Below are positions 35,180-43,222 of a stretch of 64,000 nt of DNA, piece by piece (position 1 is the first letter of the stretch; each line of letters starts with the position of its first letter). The notes beneath the pieces are model-generated. The model searched no databases and had not been told where the DNA came from. It saw nothing but the letters and a program-made list of their open reading frames with translations. This stretch comes from Neoluteolibacter marinus (lineage in GTDB: Bacteria; Verrucomicrobiota; Verrucomicrobiia; Verrucomicrobiales; Akkermansiaceae): contig NZ_JACZFQ010000006.1 in assembly GCF_014904755.1 (NCBI RefSeq), positions 1 to 64,000 of the forward strand. Reading direction: 5' to 3'. The position numbers were made by a program, and so were the translations under genes.

Positions 35180-35224
35180 ATGAAGACCATGAAGACCATG
35201 AAGACCATGAAGACCATGAAGACC
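35180..35224 (+). repeat. Five tandem copies of ATGAAGACC at a start codon
   Basis: The 9-bp unit ATGAAGACC occurs five times in perfect tandem (35180-35224), preceded by a partial unit AAGACC. Each unit is in frame with the DUF3604 copy B gene and encodes Met-Lys-Thr, so five in-frame start codons are available. Copy-number change by slippage would alter the length of the n-region of the signal peptide without a frameshift. Confidence 0.9.
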
Positions 35225-37027
35225 CGTGCTTCGGGCCTCGTGGTCACCGCGCTCGCCCTCTGCGCGGCGCCGATCACCAGTCACGCTGAGGATGGCGTGC
35301 CCGAAAACCCGCTCAAGGAAGCCTATTTCGGCGAGACCCACCTCCACACCGGCGTTTCGATGGACGCCTTCATCGGCGGCAACCGGCTCACGCCGGACGA
35401 CGCCTACCGCTTCGCCAAGGGCGAGGAGATCAAGGTCAACGGCAGCATGCACAAGATCAAGGTGCCACTGGATTTCTGCGCGGTCACCGACCATTCCGAG
35501 TTCATGGGCGAGGCCTTCAGCCTGATGAACGAAGGTGCGCCCGGCTACGACGATCCGATCGCCAAGTCGTTCCGCGACGCGACGGACCTTGAGACCGCGC
35601 TGATGCTCTACGGCAAGTATGTCCTCACCCCGCTGGCCAGCGGCAAGGATCCCCACCCGCCCTTCTTCCAAGGGGCCGAGGCGATCAAGAGCACATGGAA
35701 GAAGAACTTCGAAGCCACCGAGAAGCACTACCAGCCCGGCAAGTTCACCACCATCCACGCCTACGAATACACCTCCGCTCCCGGCGGCGGGAACCTTCAC
35801 CGCAACGTGCTGTTCCGCGACACCAACGTGCCGGACATGCCCTTCTCCTCGAACGAAAGCCCCGATCCCGAAAAACTCTGGGAGTGGATGAAGGTCCAGC
35901 GTGCGGATGGCAAAAAGCTTTTCGCCATGCCGCACAACTCGAACGAGTCCAAGGGCCTCCTCTTCTGCGAGGAAACCCTCTCCGGCAAGCCGATCACCAA
36001 GGAATACCTCGAGCTCCGCTCCAGCAACGAGCCGCTCATCGAGATGATGCAGATCAAGGGCAACTCCGAGGTGGTTCCCCAGTTCTGGCCGAACGACGAG
36101 TTCGCCGACTTCGAGAACGCCACCTCGCTCCAGGACTTCAACGACCGCAAGTTCATGAAGAAGAACTTCGTCCGCTACGGCCTCACCCGCGGCCTGAAGT
36201 ACCGCCAGGACATGGGTATCAACCCCTTCAAGTACGGCTTCGTCGGCGGCACCGACAGCCACAACGGCGCGCCCAGCAACGTCGCCGAGGACAACTGGAA
36301 CGTCGGCAGCCACGGCCTCGCCGACCAGACCGCCGCGATCCGCTCGAAGGCCACCCTGGACGGGGAGATGAAGGTCTCCGACCTGAACCCCGGCGCGATC
36401 ACCGGCGTGTGGGCGACCTCCAACACCCGCGGCGCGATCTGGGACTCGATGGCCGCCCGCGAGACCTTCGCCACCAGCGGCCCGCGGATCAAGGTCCGCG
36501 CCTTCGCCGGCCAGGGCTTCGCGGAGAAATACGATTCCTACGAGGCGCTGGTGAAGGACGGCTATGAAAAGGGCGTGCCGATGGGCTCCGACTACAAGGG
36601 TGACAAGGCCCCGCAAGTCCTCGTCTGGGCCGTCAAGGATCCGATCGGCCCCAACCTCGACCGCATCCAGATCATCAAGGGCTGGGTCGAAAACGGTGAA
36701 CTCAAGGACAAGGTCTACAATGTGGTCGCCTCGGGCGATCGCCTCAAGGAGGACGGATCGGTCGAACCGGTCAACGCCCCGATCGACCTCAAGACGGGCA
36801 AGTTCAACAGCGAGAAGGGCGATCCCGAACTGAAGGGGGTGTGGACCGACCCCGACTTCGATCCGAAGGAGGAGGCCTATTACTATGTCCGCGTCCTCCA
36901 GCTGCCGACCGCCCGCTGGAATCTCTGGGACGAACTCCGCAACGAAGGCGTGAAGTTCCCCGAGGAGGTGAAGAAGCAGATCGTCGAGCGTGCCTGGGGA
37001 TCCCCCATCTGGCATGAAGGAGCGTGA
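35180..37027 (+). CDS. Exported DUF3604 protein, copy B
   Basis: The longest form has 615 residues. The start lies in a tandem repeat of ATGAAGACC, so the real initiation codon could be any of five ATGs between 35180 and 35216. The signal peptide core follows (GLVVTALALCAAPITSHA). Metal-site motifs match copy A: YFGETHLHTGVSMDA with His54 and His56, AVTDHSEFMGE, MPHNSNES and GGTDSHNGAPSN. The C-terminus has the family ending WGSPIWHEG. It is shorter than copy A and clearly diverged, so this is an old duplication. It sits 4 bp before the PPIase A start, so the two are translated together. Confidence 0.92.
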   Translation: MKTMKTMKTMKTMKTRASGLVVTALALCAAPITSHAEDGVPENPLKEAYFGETHLHTGVSMDAFIGGNRLTPDDAYRFAKGEEIKVNGSMHKIKVPLDFCAVTDHSEFMGEAFSLMNEGAPGYDDPIAKSFRDATDLETALMLYGKYVLTPLASGKDPHPPFFQGAEAIKSTWKKNFEATEKHYQPGKFTTIHAYEYTSAPGGGNLHRNVLFRDTNVPDMPFSSNESPDPEKLWEWMKVQRADGKKLFAMPHNSNESKGLLFCEETLSGKPITKEYLELRSSNEPLIEMMQIKGNSEVVPQFWPNDEFADFENATSLQDFNDRKFMKKNFVRYGLTRGLKYRQDMGINPFKYGFVGGTDSHNGAPSNVAEDNWNVGSHGLADQTAAIRSKATLDGEMKVSDLNPGAITGVWATSNTRGAIWDSMAARETFATSGPRIKVRAFAGQGFAEKYDSYEALVKDGYEKGVPMGSDYKGDKAPQVLVWAVKDPIGPNLDRIQIIKGWVENGELKDKVYNVVASGDRLKEDGSVEPVNAPIDLKTGKFNSEKGDPELKGVWTDPDFDPKEEAYYYVRVLQLPTARWNLWDELRNEGVKFPEEVKKQIVERAWGSPIWHEGA

Positions 37028-37031
37028 GCCT

Positions 37032-37910
37032 ATGATCCCCCGGCTTCTCAAGGAACCCTTCGTCCACTTCGTCGCCATCGGCGCCGTTCTCTTCGCGCTC
37101 TATCAGACGAAGGAACGGCTCGCCCCTGAGGAGGAGGTGGAGGACAAGGATCGGATCGTCATCGACCAGCAGGAGTATGACCACCTGAAGGAACTCTGGA
37201 AGATCCAGTGGAAGCGCGACCCCTCGCCGGGCGACATCAAGGCGCTGCTCGACCGGCACCTGCGCCAGGAGGTCTTCTACCGCGAGGCCCTGAAGATGAA
37301 CCTCGACCACAACGACGAGATCATCAAGAAGCGCCTGTCGCAGAAGATGGAGGCGGTCGCCAACGACCTCAGCGCGCTGACCCAGCCCCCCACCGACGAG
37401 CGCTTGATGGCGTTCTTCCATGACAACGATGACTTCTTCAAGCTGCCGCGTTCCTATCAGTTCCAACAGGTGCTGTTCCTCGCCAACGAAACGGACGTCG
37501 ACGCGCGCCTGCAGTCCACGCTCGGGACCTTGCGCCAGGGCGGCGGGATCCCGGCCGACCGGGTGAGCAAGGCGGGGTTGAAGTGCGATTGGCCCCTGAC
37601 CTCGGTCCACGACCTCGACAACGCCTTCGGCGGCGATTTCACCCGCTCGCTCGAAGAGGCTCCCCTCAACGAATGGAGCGGGCCGATCCGCTCCGGGTTC
37701 GGCTGGCACCTCGTCCGCATCACGACCCGGCAGGACTCGGTGCTACCGGACTTCGAGACCGTCCGGGATTACGTCGCCCGGGAGTATGACTATCGCTCCG
37801 AGATGGAATCGCAGGACCGGGTCTTCGAGGAACTGCTCGGGAAGTACCGGGTGAATATCACCGCCGCTGACGTGCCCGCGGAAATCAAATCCAACTTCGT
37901 CGCTCCATGA
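37032..37910 (+). CDS. Membrane-anchored peptidylprolyl isomerase (parvulin/SurA type), copy A
   Basis: The ATG at 37032 gives 292 residues. An N-terminal anchor (KEPFVHFVAIGAVLFALYQT) is followed by a helical SurA/PrsA-like chaperone region (about 30-145; HLRQEVFYREALKMNLDHND) and a degenerate parvulin domain (about 150-260; SYQFQQVLFLANE, then GWHLVRITTRQ). The protein probably helps an exported partner to fold. It starts 4 bp after DUF3604 copy B and its stop overlaps the HupE A start (37907-37910). The same PPIase-HupE pairing with a 4-bp overlap is repeated at 40164-42169, which suggests that the HupE protein is its client or partner. Confidence 0.85.
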   Translation: MIPRLLKEPFVHFVAIGAVLFALYQTKERLAPEEEVEDKDRIVIDQQEYDHLKELWKIQWKRDPSPGDIKALLDRHLRQEVFYREALKMNLDHNDEIIKKRLSQKMEAVANDLSALTQPPTDERLMAFFHDNDDFFKLPRSYQFQQVLFLANETDVDARLQSTLGTLRQGGGIPADRVSKAGLKCDWPLTSVHDLDNAFGGDFTRSLEEAPLNEWSGPIRSGFGWHLVRITTRQDSVLPDFETVRDYVAREYDYRSEMESQDRVFEELLGKYRVNITAADVPAEIKSNFVAP

Positions 37911-38917
37911 GATGCCGGATCCTGCCCGGCCTCATCCTGGTGTGGGTCACCGCGCTCACGACCCTATGGTCGCATGAGATCCGTCCCGCCTACCTGCAGG
38001 TCGACGAGACTTCACCGGGCAGCTACGACGTCCTTTGGAAGATCCCGCGGATCGGGGAACGGGTCCCCGACATCAAACCGGACTTCGCGGACGACTTCGT
38101 CCTGGAGGAGGGCGACGGAGGGGCGCTGCTCGACGGCTTCGTGGTCTATCACTACCGCTTGACCGCGGAGCGTCCCCTCGCAGGAACGACTCTCTCCATC
38201 GACGGCCTTCCGCGCACCACCATCGATGTCCTCGCCAATCTCAACGCGCTCGACGGCCGGAAGCAAACCCTGCTTCTGCATCCCACCTCGCCGTCGGCCA
38301 CCTTTGCGCAGAATCCGTCCAAATGGGGCGTGGCGGCGACCTACACCAAGCTCGGGATCGAGCACATCCTGCTCGGCATCGATCACCTGCTTTTCGTTCT
38401 CGCCCTCATCCTGATCATCGACGGACGCCGGAAACTCGTCGGCACGATCACCGCGTTCACGCTCGCCCACAGCATCACGCTCGGTCTCGCCACACTGGGT
38501 TACATCTCCCTGCCCGGCCCACCTGTCGAGGCGGTCATCGCCCTCAGCATCGCGTTGGTGGCCGTGGATATCCTGCGCAAACGCCGCGGCGCGAATCCCG
38601 CCACCTCCCGCTGGCCGTGGATGGTCGCGTTCGTTTTCGGCCTGCTCCACGGCTTCGGCTTCGCGGGCGCCCTGGGAGACATCGGGCTGCCGCAGCAGGC
38701 GGTCCCGCTCGCCCTGCTGTTCTTCAATGTCGGGGTCGAAGCCGGGCAGCTGCTTTTCATCGCCGCCGTGCTCCTGCTCGCCGCCGGCTTCAAGCGCCTG
38801 CCACTCCGCTTGCCCGAATGGACGAAGTCGATCCCGCCCTACGCGATCGGCTCGCTCGCCATGTTCTGGGTGATCGAACGCAGTTGGAGCTACACCTTCG
38901 GGTGGTTCAACCCGTAG
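37907..38917 (+). CDS. HupE/UreJ family membrane protein, copy A
   Basis: The protein has 336 residues. A signal peptide (ILPGLILVWVTALTTLWS) precedes HEIRPAYLQVDE and an exported beta-rich domain of about 120 residues. The C-terminal HupE/UreJ-type membrane domain has six to seven helices with His-rich motifs GIEHILLGIDHLLFVLAL, AFTLAHSITLGLAT and GLLHGFGFAGALGDIG. In hydrogenase and urease clusters HupE/UreJ proteins are nickel or cobalt permeases, but neither enzyme is present here. The extra N-terminal domain is typical of this larger subgroup. Its start overlaps the PPIase A stop (ATGA). Metal supply to the exported hydrolases of the island is a reasonable guess, not shown. Confidence 0.9.
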   Translation: MRCRILPGLILVWVTALTTLWSHEIRPAYLQVDETSPGSYDVLWKIPRIGERVPDIKPDFADDFVLEEGDGGALLDGFVVYHYRLTAERPLAGTTLSIDGLPRTTIDVLANLNALDGRKQTLLLHPTSPSATFAQNPSKWGVAATYTKLGIEHILLGIDHLLFVLALILIIDGRRKLVGTITAFTLAHSITLGLATLGYISLPGPPVEAVIALSIALVAVDILRKRRGANPATSRWPWMVAFVFGLLHGFGFAGALGDIGLPQQAVPLALLFFNVGVEAGQLLFIAAVLLLAAGFKRLPLRLPEWTKSIPPYAIGSLAMFWVIERSWSYTFGWFNP

Positions 38918-38949
38918 CCTGGAGATTGCCGGCAACCGCACATGGAATC

Positions 38950-40143
38950 GTGAACCTTCCCCGCCACCATCCGTCTTCCCCGCCGCGACGCCCCGCGCGT
39001 CCGCCGGGGCTGCTGATGGGCCTGACCCTGACCTTGCTGCTCGGCGCGGAATCCCACGCCTGCCAGATTTGCCTGCCGTTCCCCACCGAGTCCCTCGCCG
39101 ACAAGGTCCTCGCCGCCCGACACCTCGTGCTTGCCCGCGAGAACCCGGAGAAACCCTACACCCTCCGGGCCACGAAAACGTTGGTCGGCGATCCGGCACC
39201 TGCGCTCGACCTGTTTCTCGATTCCACCACGAAGCGCTGGCTCGAACTCGGCGCGGACCGCGGCGTTCTCTGCGCTTGGTTTTCCGACCCGGGCGAGTGG
39301 CGTCAGCTCGCGCGCCATGATGAGATTCTCGGCCCGGTACTGCGAGACATGCTCGCCCGTCGCGAGGATTGGACGAAGGACCCTGATTCCCGGATCCGCT
39401 ATTTCGCGGATTACCTCGGTCACGACGATCCGCTCCTCGCCGACCTCGCCCATCTCGAGGTCGGACGGGCCCCCTATCGCCAGATCGCGACTTATGCCGA
39501 CCGGGTTCCCCGCGAAAAGGTGCTCGAACAATTGGCCATCACCCAGCGACTCGAATGGCAGGCCCTCTACATCCTGCTGCTTGCCCAGAGCGACCACCCG
39601 GATGATCGGCAATTGATTCGGGAAAAATTCGAGCGCAACGCGCGCTGGGCTCTCAGCCTCCAAACCGCTGCCTGGGCGACCGCGCTGATCGAAATCGATG
39701 GACTGAAGGGCATCGATCGCATTTGCCAGCTTTACCTCCACGACGTGGAGCGCCAACCGGAGGAACTGGCCGCGATCCACGCGGCCTTGATGACCCAAGG
39801 CAACGAGGGCTCGCCCGAACTACTCGATCCGATCGTCGCTGCCTATGCCCGCCTTCTGGAGCGGAATCCCGCTCTCGCGCCCGATCTGGCCGACGACCTC
39901 ACCCGCTGGCAGCGCTTCGACCACGCCGCGGCCTTCTCCAGGTATCTCACCGACACCACGCCCGACCTCGCCGCCACCGCCCGGATACGCGGCCACCTGC
40001 GCGCCGCGGCGGAAGCCACGGCTCCGGGCCCGTCCGCGCAACCCGCCCGCCTGGCCCCCATCTTCGTCATCGCGGGCGGAATGCTGCTCGTTCCCCTGCT
40101 GCTTGCCGTCAACGGACGTTCCAAAGCCGCGCAAGCCGCCTGA
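38950..40143 (+). CDS. Exported helical-repeat protein with C-terminal membrane anchor, unknown function
   Basis: GTG at 38950 gives 397 residues; ATG at 39016 is a reasonable alternative and would leave a cleaner signal peptide (GLTLTLLLGAESHA). After cleavage the chain starts with a Cys pair, CQICLPFP. Residues about 60-140 look like a small mixed domain (RHLVLARENP, VLCAWFSDPGEW). Residues about 140-345 are helix-rich with HEAT-like pairs (DPLLADLAHLEVG, LELQALYILL-like, LLDPIVAAYARLLE). The end is a single membrane helix (IFVIAGGMLLVPLLLAV). It sits between two PPIase-HupE pairs on the same strand and may be a scaffold for them. The family was not recognised. Confidence 0.75.
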   Translation: MNLPRHHPSSPPRRPARPPGLLMGLTLTLLLGAESHACQICLPFPTESLADKVLAARHLVLARENPEKPYTLRATKTLVGDPAPALDLFLDSTTKRWLELGADRGVLCAWFSDPGEWRQLARHDEILGPVLRDMLARREDWTKDPDSRIRYFADYLGHDDPLLADLAHLEVGRAPYRQIATYADRVPREKVLEQLAITQRLEWQALYILLLAQSDHPDDRQLIREKFERNARWALSLQTAAWATALIEIDGLKGIDRICQLYLHDVERQPEELAAIHAALMTQGNEGSPELLDPIVAAYARLLERNPALAPDLADDLTRWQRFDHAAAFSRYLTDTTPDLAATARIRGHLRAAAEATAPGPSAQPARLAPIFVIAGGMLLVPLLLAVNGRSKAAQAA

Positions 40144-40163
40144 CCCATCTCCATGCCCAAGTC

Positions 40164-41000
40164 ATGAAAATCCTCAAGGAACCCCTGCTTCACTTCGTCC
40201 TGATCGGAGCGCTGATCTTCGCCCTCTACCAACGCTTCGATCCCGAAGCCGAGGCCCCGGGCGAGACCGAGGTGGTCGTCACTTCCGGGCGCATCCAGCA
40301 GCTCTCCGCCATCTTTCAGAAAACCTGGCAACGCCCGCCGACCCGCGACGAGCTACAGGGCCTGGTCGACGATTTTATCCTCGAGGAAATCTACTACCGC
40401 GAGGCGACCGCCGCCGGGCTCGACCACAACGACACCCTGATCCGCCGCCGCCTGCGGCAGAAGATGGAGTTCCTGACTGACGACCTCGCGGCCGGCACGC
40501 CCGGCGACGAGGAACTGGCGGAGTTTGTGGAGGCGAACCCGGAGCGCTTCCGCAAACCACCGGCCACGACCTTCCGGCAGATCTTTTTCAATCCCGACAA
40601 GCTCGGCGACCAAAGGGACCAGATCATCGCCGATGCGGCGGCTGAGCTCGCGAAGGGCGAGGTGCCCGAGGGACACCCGACCTTGCTGCCCCCTGACATG
40701 AGCGGGGCCACGCCCAAGCGGGTCACCGCCACCTTCGGCGAGGAGTTCGCGGGCGCGCTCGCCGGGCTCGAGGTCGGGAAATGGAGCGAGCCGATCCGTT
40801 CGGGCTTCGGCATCCATTTCGTCCGCGTCGACGACCGCACCGACGCCGAGCTCCCGCCGCTCGGCGAGATCCGGCCCGTGGTCCTGCGCGAGTGGGAACA
40901 CGAACAGCGCGAGGCCTTCCGCGACCGCTTTCAGAGCGAGCTGCTGAAAAAATACGAGGTCACCGTCGAATGGCCCGCCACCAACACCCCGAAAGGATGA
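40164..41000 (+). CDS. Membrane-anchored peptidylprolyl isomerase (parvulin/SurA type), copy B
   Basis: The ATG at 40164 gives 278 residues. The layout is that of copy A: the anchor KEPLLHFVLIGALIFALYQ, a helical chaperone region (DDFILEEIYYREATAAGLDH, LIRRRLRQKMEFLTDDLA) and a parvulin-like domain (TTFRQIFFNPDK, GKWSEPIRSGFGIHFVRVDD). The two copies align by eye from end to end, including the block WSxPIRSGFG. The stop codon overlaps the ATG of HupE copy B at 40997 (ATGA), reproducing the arrangement of copy A and showing that the PPIase-HupE pair was duplicated as a unit. Confidence 0.87.
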   Translation: MKILKEPLLHFVLIGALIFALYQRFDPEAEAPGETEVVVTSGRIQQLSAIFQKTWQRPPTRDELQGLVDDFILEEIYYREATAAGLDHNDTLIRRRLRQKMEFLTDDLAAGTPGDEELAEFVEANPERFRKPPATTFRQIFFNPDKLGDQRDQIIADAAAELAKGEVPEGHPTLLPPDMSGATPKRVTATFGEEFAGALAGLEVGKWSEPIRSGFGIHFVRVDDRTDAELPPLGEIRPVVLREWEHEQREAFRDRFQSELLKKYEVTVEWPATNTPKG

Positions 41001-42169
41001 ACCCGTTGAACTTTGGAGTGCGGTGGCAGAGCGAGTCTTCGAGCGGCGACACCGCTTTCGGGTGGGGCGTCGCCGCCTTGAGACGGGGAGGAAAGACGAC
41101 CTCACGTGATCGCGGATCCTCAACTGAATTTCATGCTGTCCAAGTGACTCGAAAGCGGTGGCTCGCCACCGCACTCCAAAGCCTCGCGGCCCTCTTCCTC
41201 CTCGGGGTCTCCTCCGCCCACGAACTACGCCCGTCGTACTTGCAGGTCATCGAGCTCGAGGCCGGCACCTACGACGTCCTCTGGAAAGTTCCCGCCCGCG
41301 GCGACAACCAGCGGCTCGCCCTCGATCCGCGCTTCGAAGGCAACACGACGGTGACCGGCGATCCGGTCGACGCCTTCGTCGACAACGCCCACGTCCGTCG
41401 TTGGAAAATGGAGTGTCCCGACGGCATCGCCGGAACCCGGGTCCACATCGACGGCCTCGCCCAGACCTTCACCGACGCCCTGGTCCGCGTCGCCTACGCC
41501 GACGGCACCGAGTTCGTGACCCGCCTCCAGGCCGACAACCCCGCCACCGTGATCACGGCCGCCCCGGGACCCGGCGCGGTCGCGTGGACCTACTTCGTGC
41601 TCGGCGTCGAGCACATCCTGCTCGGCATCGATCACCTGCTCTTCGTGCTCGCGCTGCTGCTGATCATCGACAGCCGCCGGAAACTCGTCGGCACCATCAC
41701 CGCCTTCACCCTCGCCCACAGCATCACGCTCGCCCTCGCCTCGCTCGGCTACGTCTCGCTGCCGGGGCCGCCGGTCGAGGCGGTCATCGCGCTGAGCATC
41801 GTGCTGGTGGCCTTGGAAATCCTCCGCAAGCGCCGCGGCGACCATCCCGCCACCGCCCGCTGGCCGTGGGTCGTTGCCTTCGGCTTCGGCCTGCTGCACG
41901 GCTTCGGTTTCGCCGGGGCGCTGAGCGACATCGGGTTGCCGCAGAAATCGGTGCCGCTCGCGCTGCTTCTGTTCAACGTCGGCGTCGAGGCGGGTCAACT
42001 CCTGTTTGTCGCCGCGGTCCTGCTGCTCGCCGCCGGCACCAAGCGCCTGCCGGTCCGCCTGCCCGGTTGGACGAAGCTCATTCCGCCCTACGCGATCGGC
42101 TCGCTGGCCATGTTTTGGGTCATCGAGCGAAGCTGGGACTTCACCCTTGGACACCTCTTCTCCCTCTAG
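40997..42169 (+). CDS. HupE/UreJ family membrane protein, copy B, with repeat inserted in signal-peptide region
   Basis: The ATG at 40997 overlaps the PPIase B stop and gives a 390-residue frame. After four complete codons the frame enters a 171-bp palindromic repeat (41011-41181), reads through it without a stop, and continues into LAALFLLGVSSAHELRPSY. Removing the repeat restores MNPLNLAALFLLGVSSA, a normal signal peptide like that of copy A. Translation may now start at GTG 41144 (MTRKRWLATALQSLAALFLL), which also makes a good signal peptide. The rest is standard: an exported domain, then GVEHILLGIDHLLFVLAL, AFTLAHSITLALAS and GLLHGFGFAGALSDIG. The membrane part is very similar to copy A. 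Confidence 0.88.
   Translation: MNPLNFGVRWQSESSSGDTAFGWGVAALRRGGKTTSRDRGSSTEFHAVQVTRKRWLATALQSLAALFLLGVSSAHELRPSYLQVIELEAGTYDVLWKVPARGDNQRLALDPRFEGNTTVTGDPVDAFVDNAHVRRWKMECPDGIAGTRVHIDGLAQTFTDALVRVAYADGTEFVTRLQADNPATVITAAPGPGAVAWTYFVLGVEHILLGIDHLLFVLALLLIIDSRRKLVGTITAFTLAHSITLALASLGYVSLPGPPVEAVIALSIVLVALEILRKRRGDHPATARWPWVVAFGFGLLHGFGFAGALSDIGLPQKSVPLALLLFNVGVEAGQLLFVAAVLLLAAGTKRLPVRLPGWTKLIPPYAIGSLAMFWVIERSWDFTLGHLFSL
41011..41181. repeat. 171-bp palindromic repeat element with 17-bp perfect terminal inverted repeats
   Basis: CTTTGGAGTGCGGTGGC at 41011-41027 is the exact reverse complement of 41165-41181. Inside, CACCGCTTTCG (left) and CGAAAGCGGTG (right) form a second pair of arms. There is no coding sequence of its own and no clear target-site duplication. 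The length is 57 codons exactly and no stop codon occurs in the HupE frame. It resembles the GGAGTGCGG-type non-autonomous palindromic elements I associate with Verrucomicrobiota genomes, similar in style to REP/MITE elements. It has inserted within the start region of HupE copy B. Confidence 0.85.
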
Positions 42170-42213
42170 CAATTGCCACAAGCCTTTCTTGTTCCTGAAA
42201 CCTCGATCCTGCC

Positions 42214-43197
42214 ATGAAATCACTCGCCGCATCGTTCGCTGTCATCCTTGCAGCAGCCTCGCCATCATCTGCCGACCCGCTCCCCTCGTGGAACGCGGGA
42301 CCGGCCAAGCAGTCCGTCATCGACTTCGTCGAAAAGGTCTCCGACAGCTCCAACAAGGACTTCGTTCCAGTCGCCGAGCGCATCGCGGTCTTCGACAACG
42401 ACGGCACGCTGTGGTGTGAGACGCCGCTCCCGCCGCAGGCCTACTACGCCTTCGCCGAGATCGAACGGCTGATGCCGGAGCACCCGGAGTGGAAGGACGA
42501 GCCCGCCATCCAGGCGCTGGCGAAAAAGGACCTCGGCGCGCTGATGGACAATCATCACAAGGGACTGATCGACCTCCTCGCCAAGGCCCACGCCGACCGC
42601 ACGCCCGAGCAGTTCTCCGAAGGGGTCACAAACTGGCTGGCGAGCGCCAAGCATCCGAAGTTCGGCATGGCCTACAACGAGACCATCTATCAGCCGATGC
42701 TCGAGGTGCTCAGCTACCTGCGCGACCACGGTTTCAAGACCTACATCGTCTCCGGCGGCGGCCAGGACTTCATGCGGGTGTTTTCCGAGAAGACCTACGG
42801 CATCGTGCCCGAGCAGGTCATCGGCACCTACAGCTCGGCGAAGTTCGAGATGGTCGACGGCAAACCGGTGATCATGAAGGGTATGGACAACCTCTTCATC
42901 GACGACAAGGCCGGCAAGCCGGAGGCCATCCACCGCTTCATCGGCCGCCGCCCGATCGCCTGCTTCGGCAACAGCGACGGCGACCAGGCGATGCTCGAAT
43001 ACACCACCATCGGCAACCCGCGGCCGAGCTTGGGCCTGATCGTCCACCACACCGACGCCGAGCGCGAATACGCTTACGACGCCAAACCGATCGCCAGCGG
43101 TCAGCTGGTCACCGGCCTGGTCGCCGCCAAGGAACACGGCTGGACGCTCGTCGACATGGCCAAGGACTGGAAGACCGTGTTTCCCGGGAAGCCCTGA
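42214..43197 (+). CDS. Exported HAD-superfamily phosphatase, copy B
   Basis: This 327-residue protein is a near twin of copy A (31479-32450). A signal peptide (KSLAASFAVILAAASPSSA) precedes the shared mature start DPLPSWN. The HAD motifs are AVFDNDGTLW (Asp61, Asp63), TYIVSGGGQDF and FGNSDGDQAML. Long nucleotide runs are identical between the copies, for example in the first 90 bases of the mature part and around motif IV, while the signal peptides differ. That pattern fits recent duplication or gene conversion limited to the mature domain. It lies 44 bp after HupE B and 25 bp before the RND adaptor gene. Confidence 0.9.
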   Translation: MKSLAASFAVILAAASPSSADPLPSWNAGPAKQSVIDFVEKVSDSSNKDFVPVAERIAVFDNDGTLWCETPLPPQAYYAFAEIERLMPEHPEWKDEPAIQALAKKDLGALMDNHHKGLIDLLAKAHADRTPEQFSEGVTNWLASAKHPKFGMAYNETIYQPMLEVLSYLRDHGFKTYIVSGGGQDFMRVFSEKTYGIVPEQVIGTYSSAKFEMVDGKPVIMKGMDNLFIDDKAGKPEAIHRFIGRRPIACFGNSDGDQAMLEYTTIGNPRPSLGLIVHHTDAEREYAYDAKPIASGQLVTGLVAAKEHGWTLVDMAKDWKTVFPGKP

Positions 43198-43222
43198 AGC
43201 CTCCTGTCATTCCCTGCTCTCC

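Noticed and set aside
37907-42169. HupE/UreJ genes as evidence for a hydrogenase or urease locus
   Set aside because: No hydrogenase, urease or maturation gene is in the window. The membrane domain alone does not indicate them.
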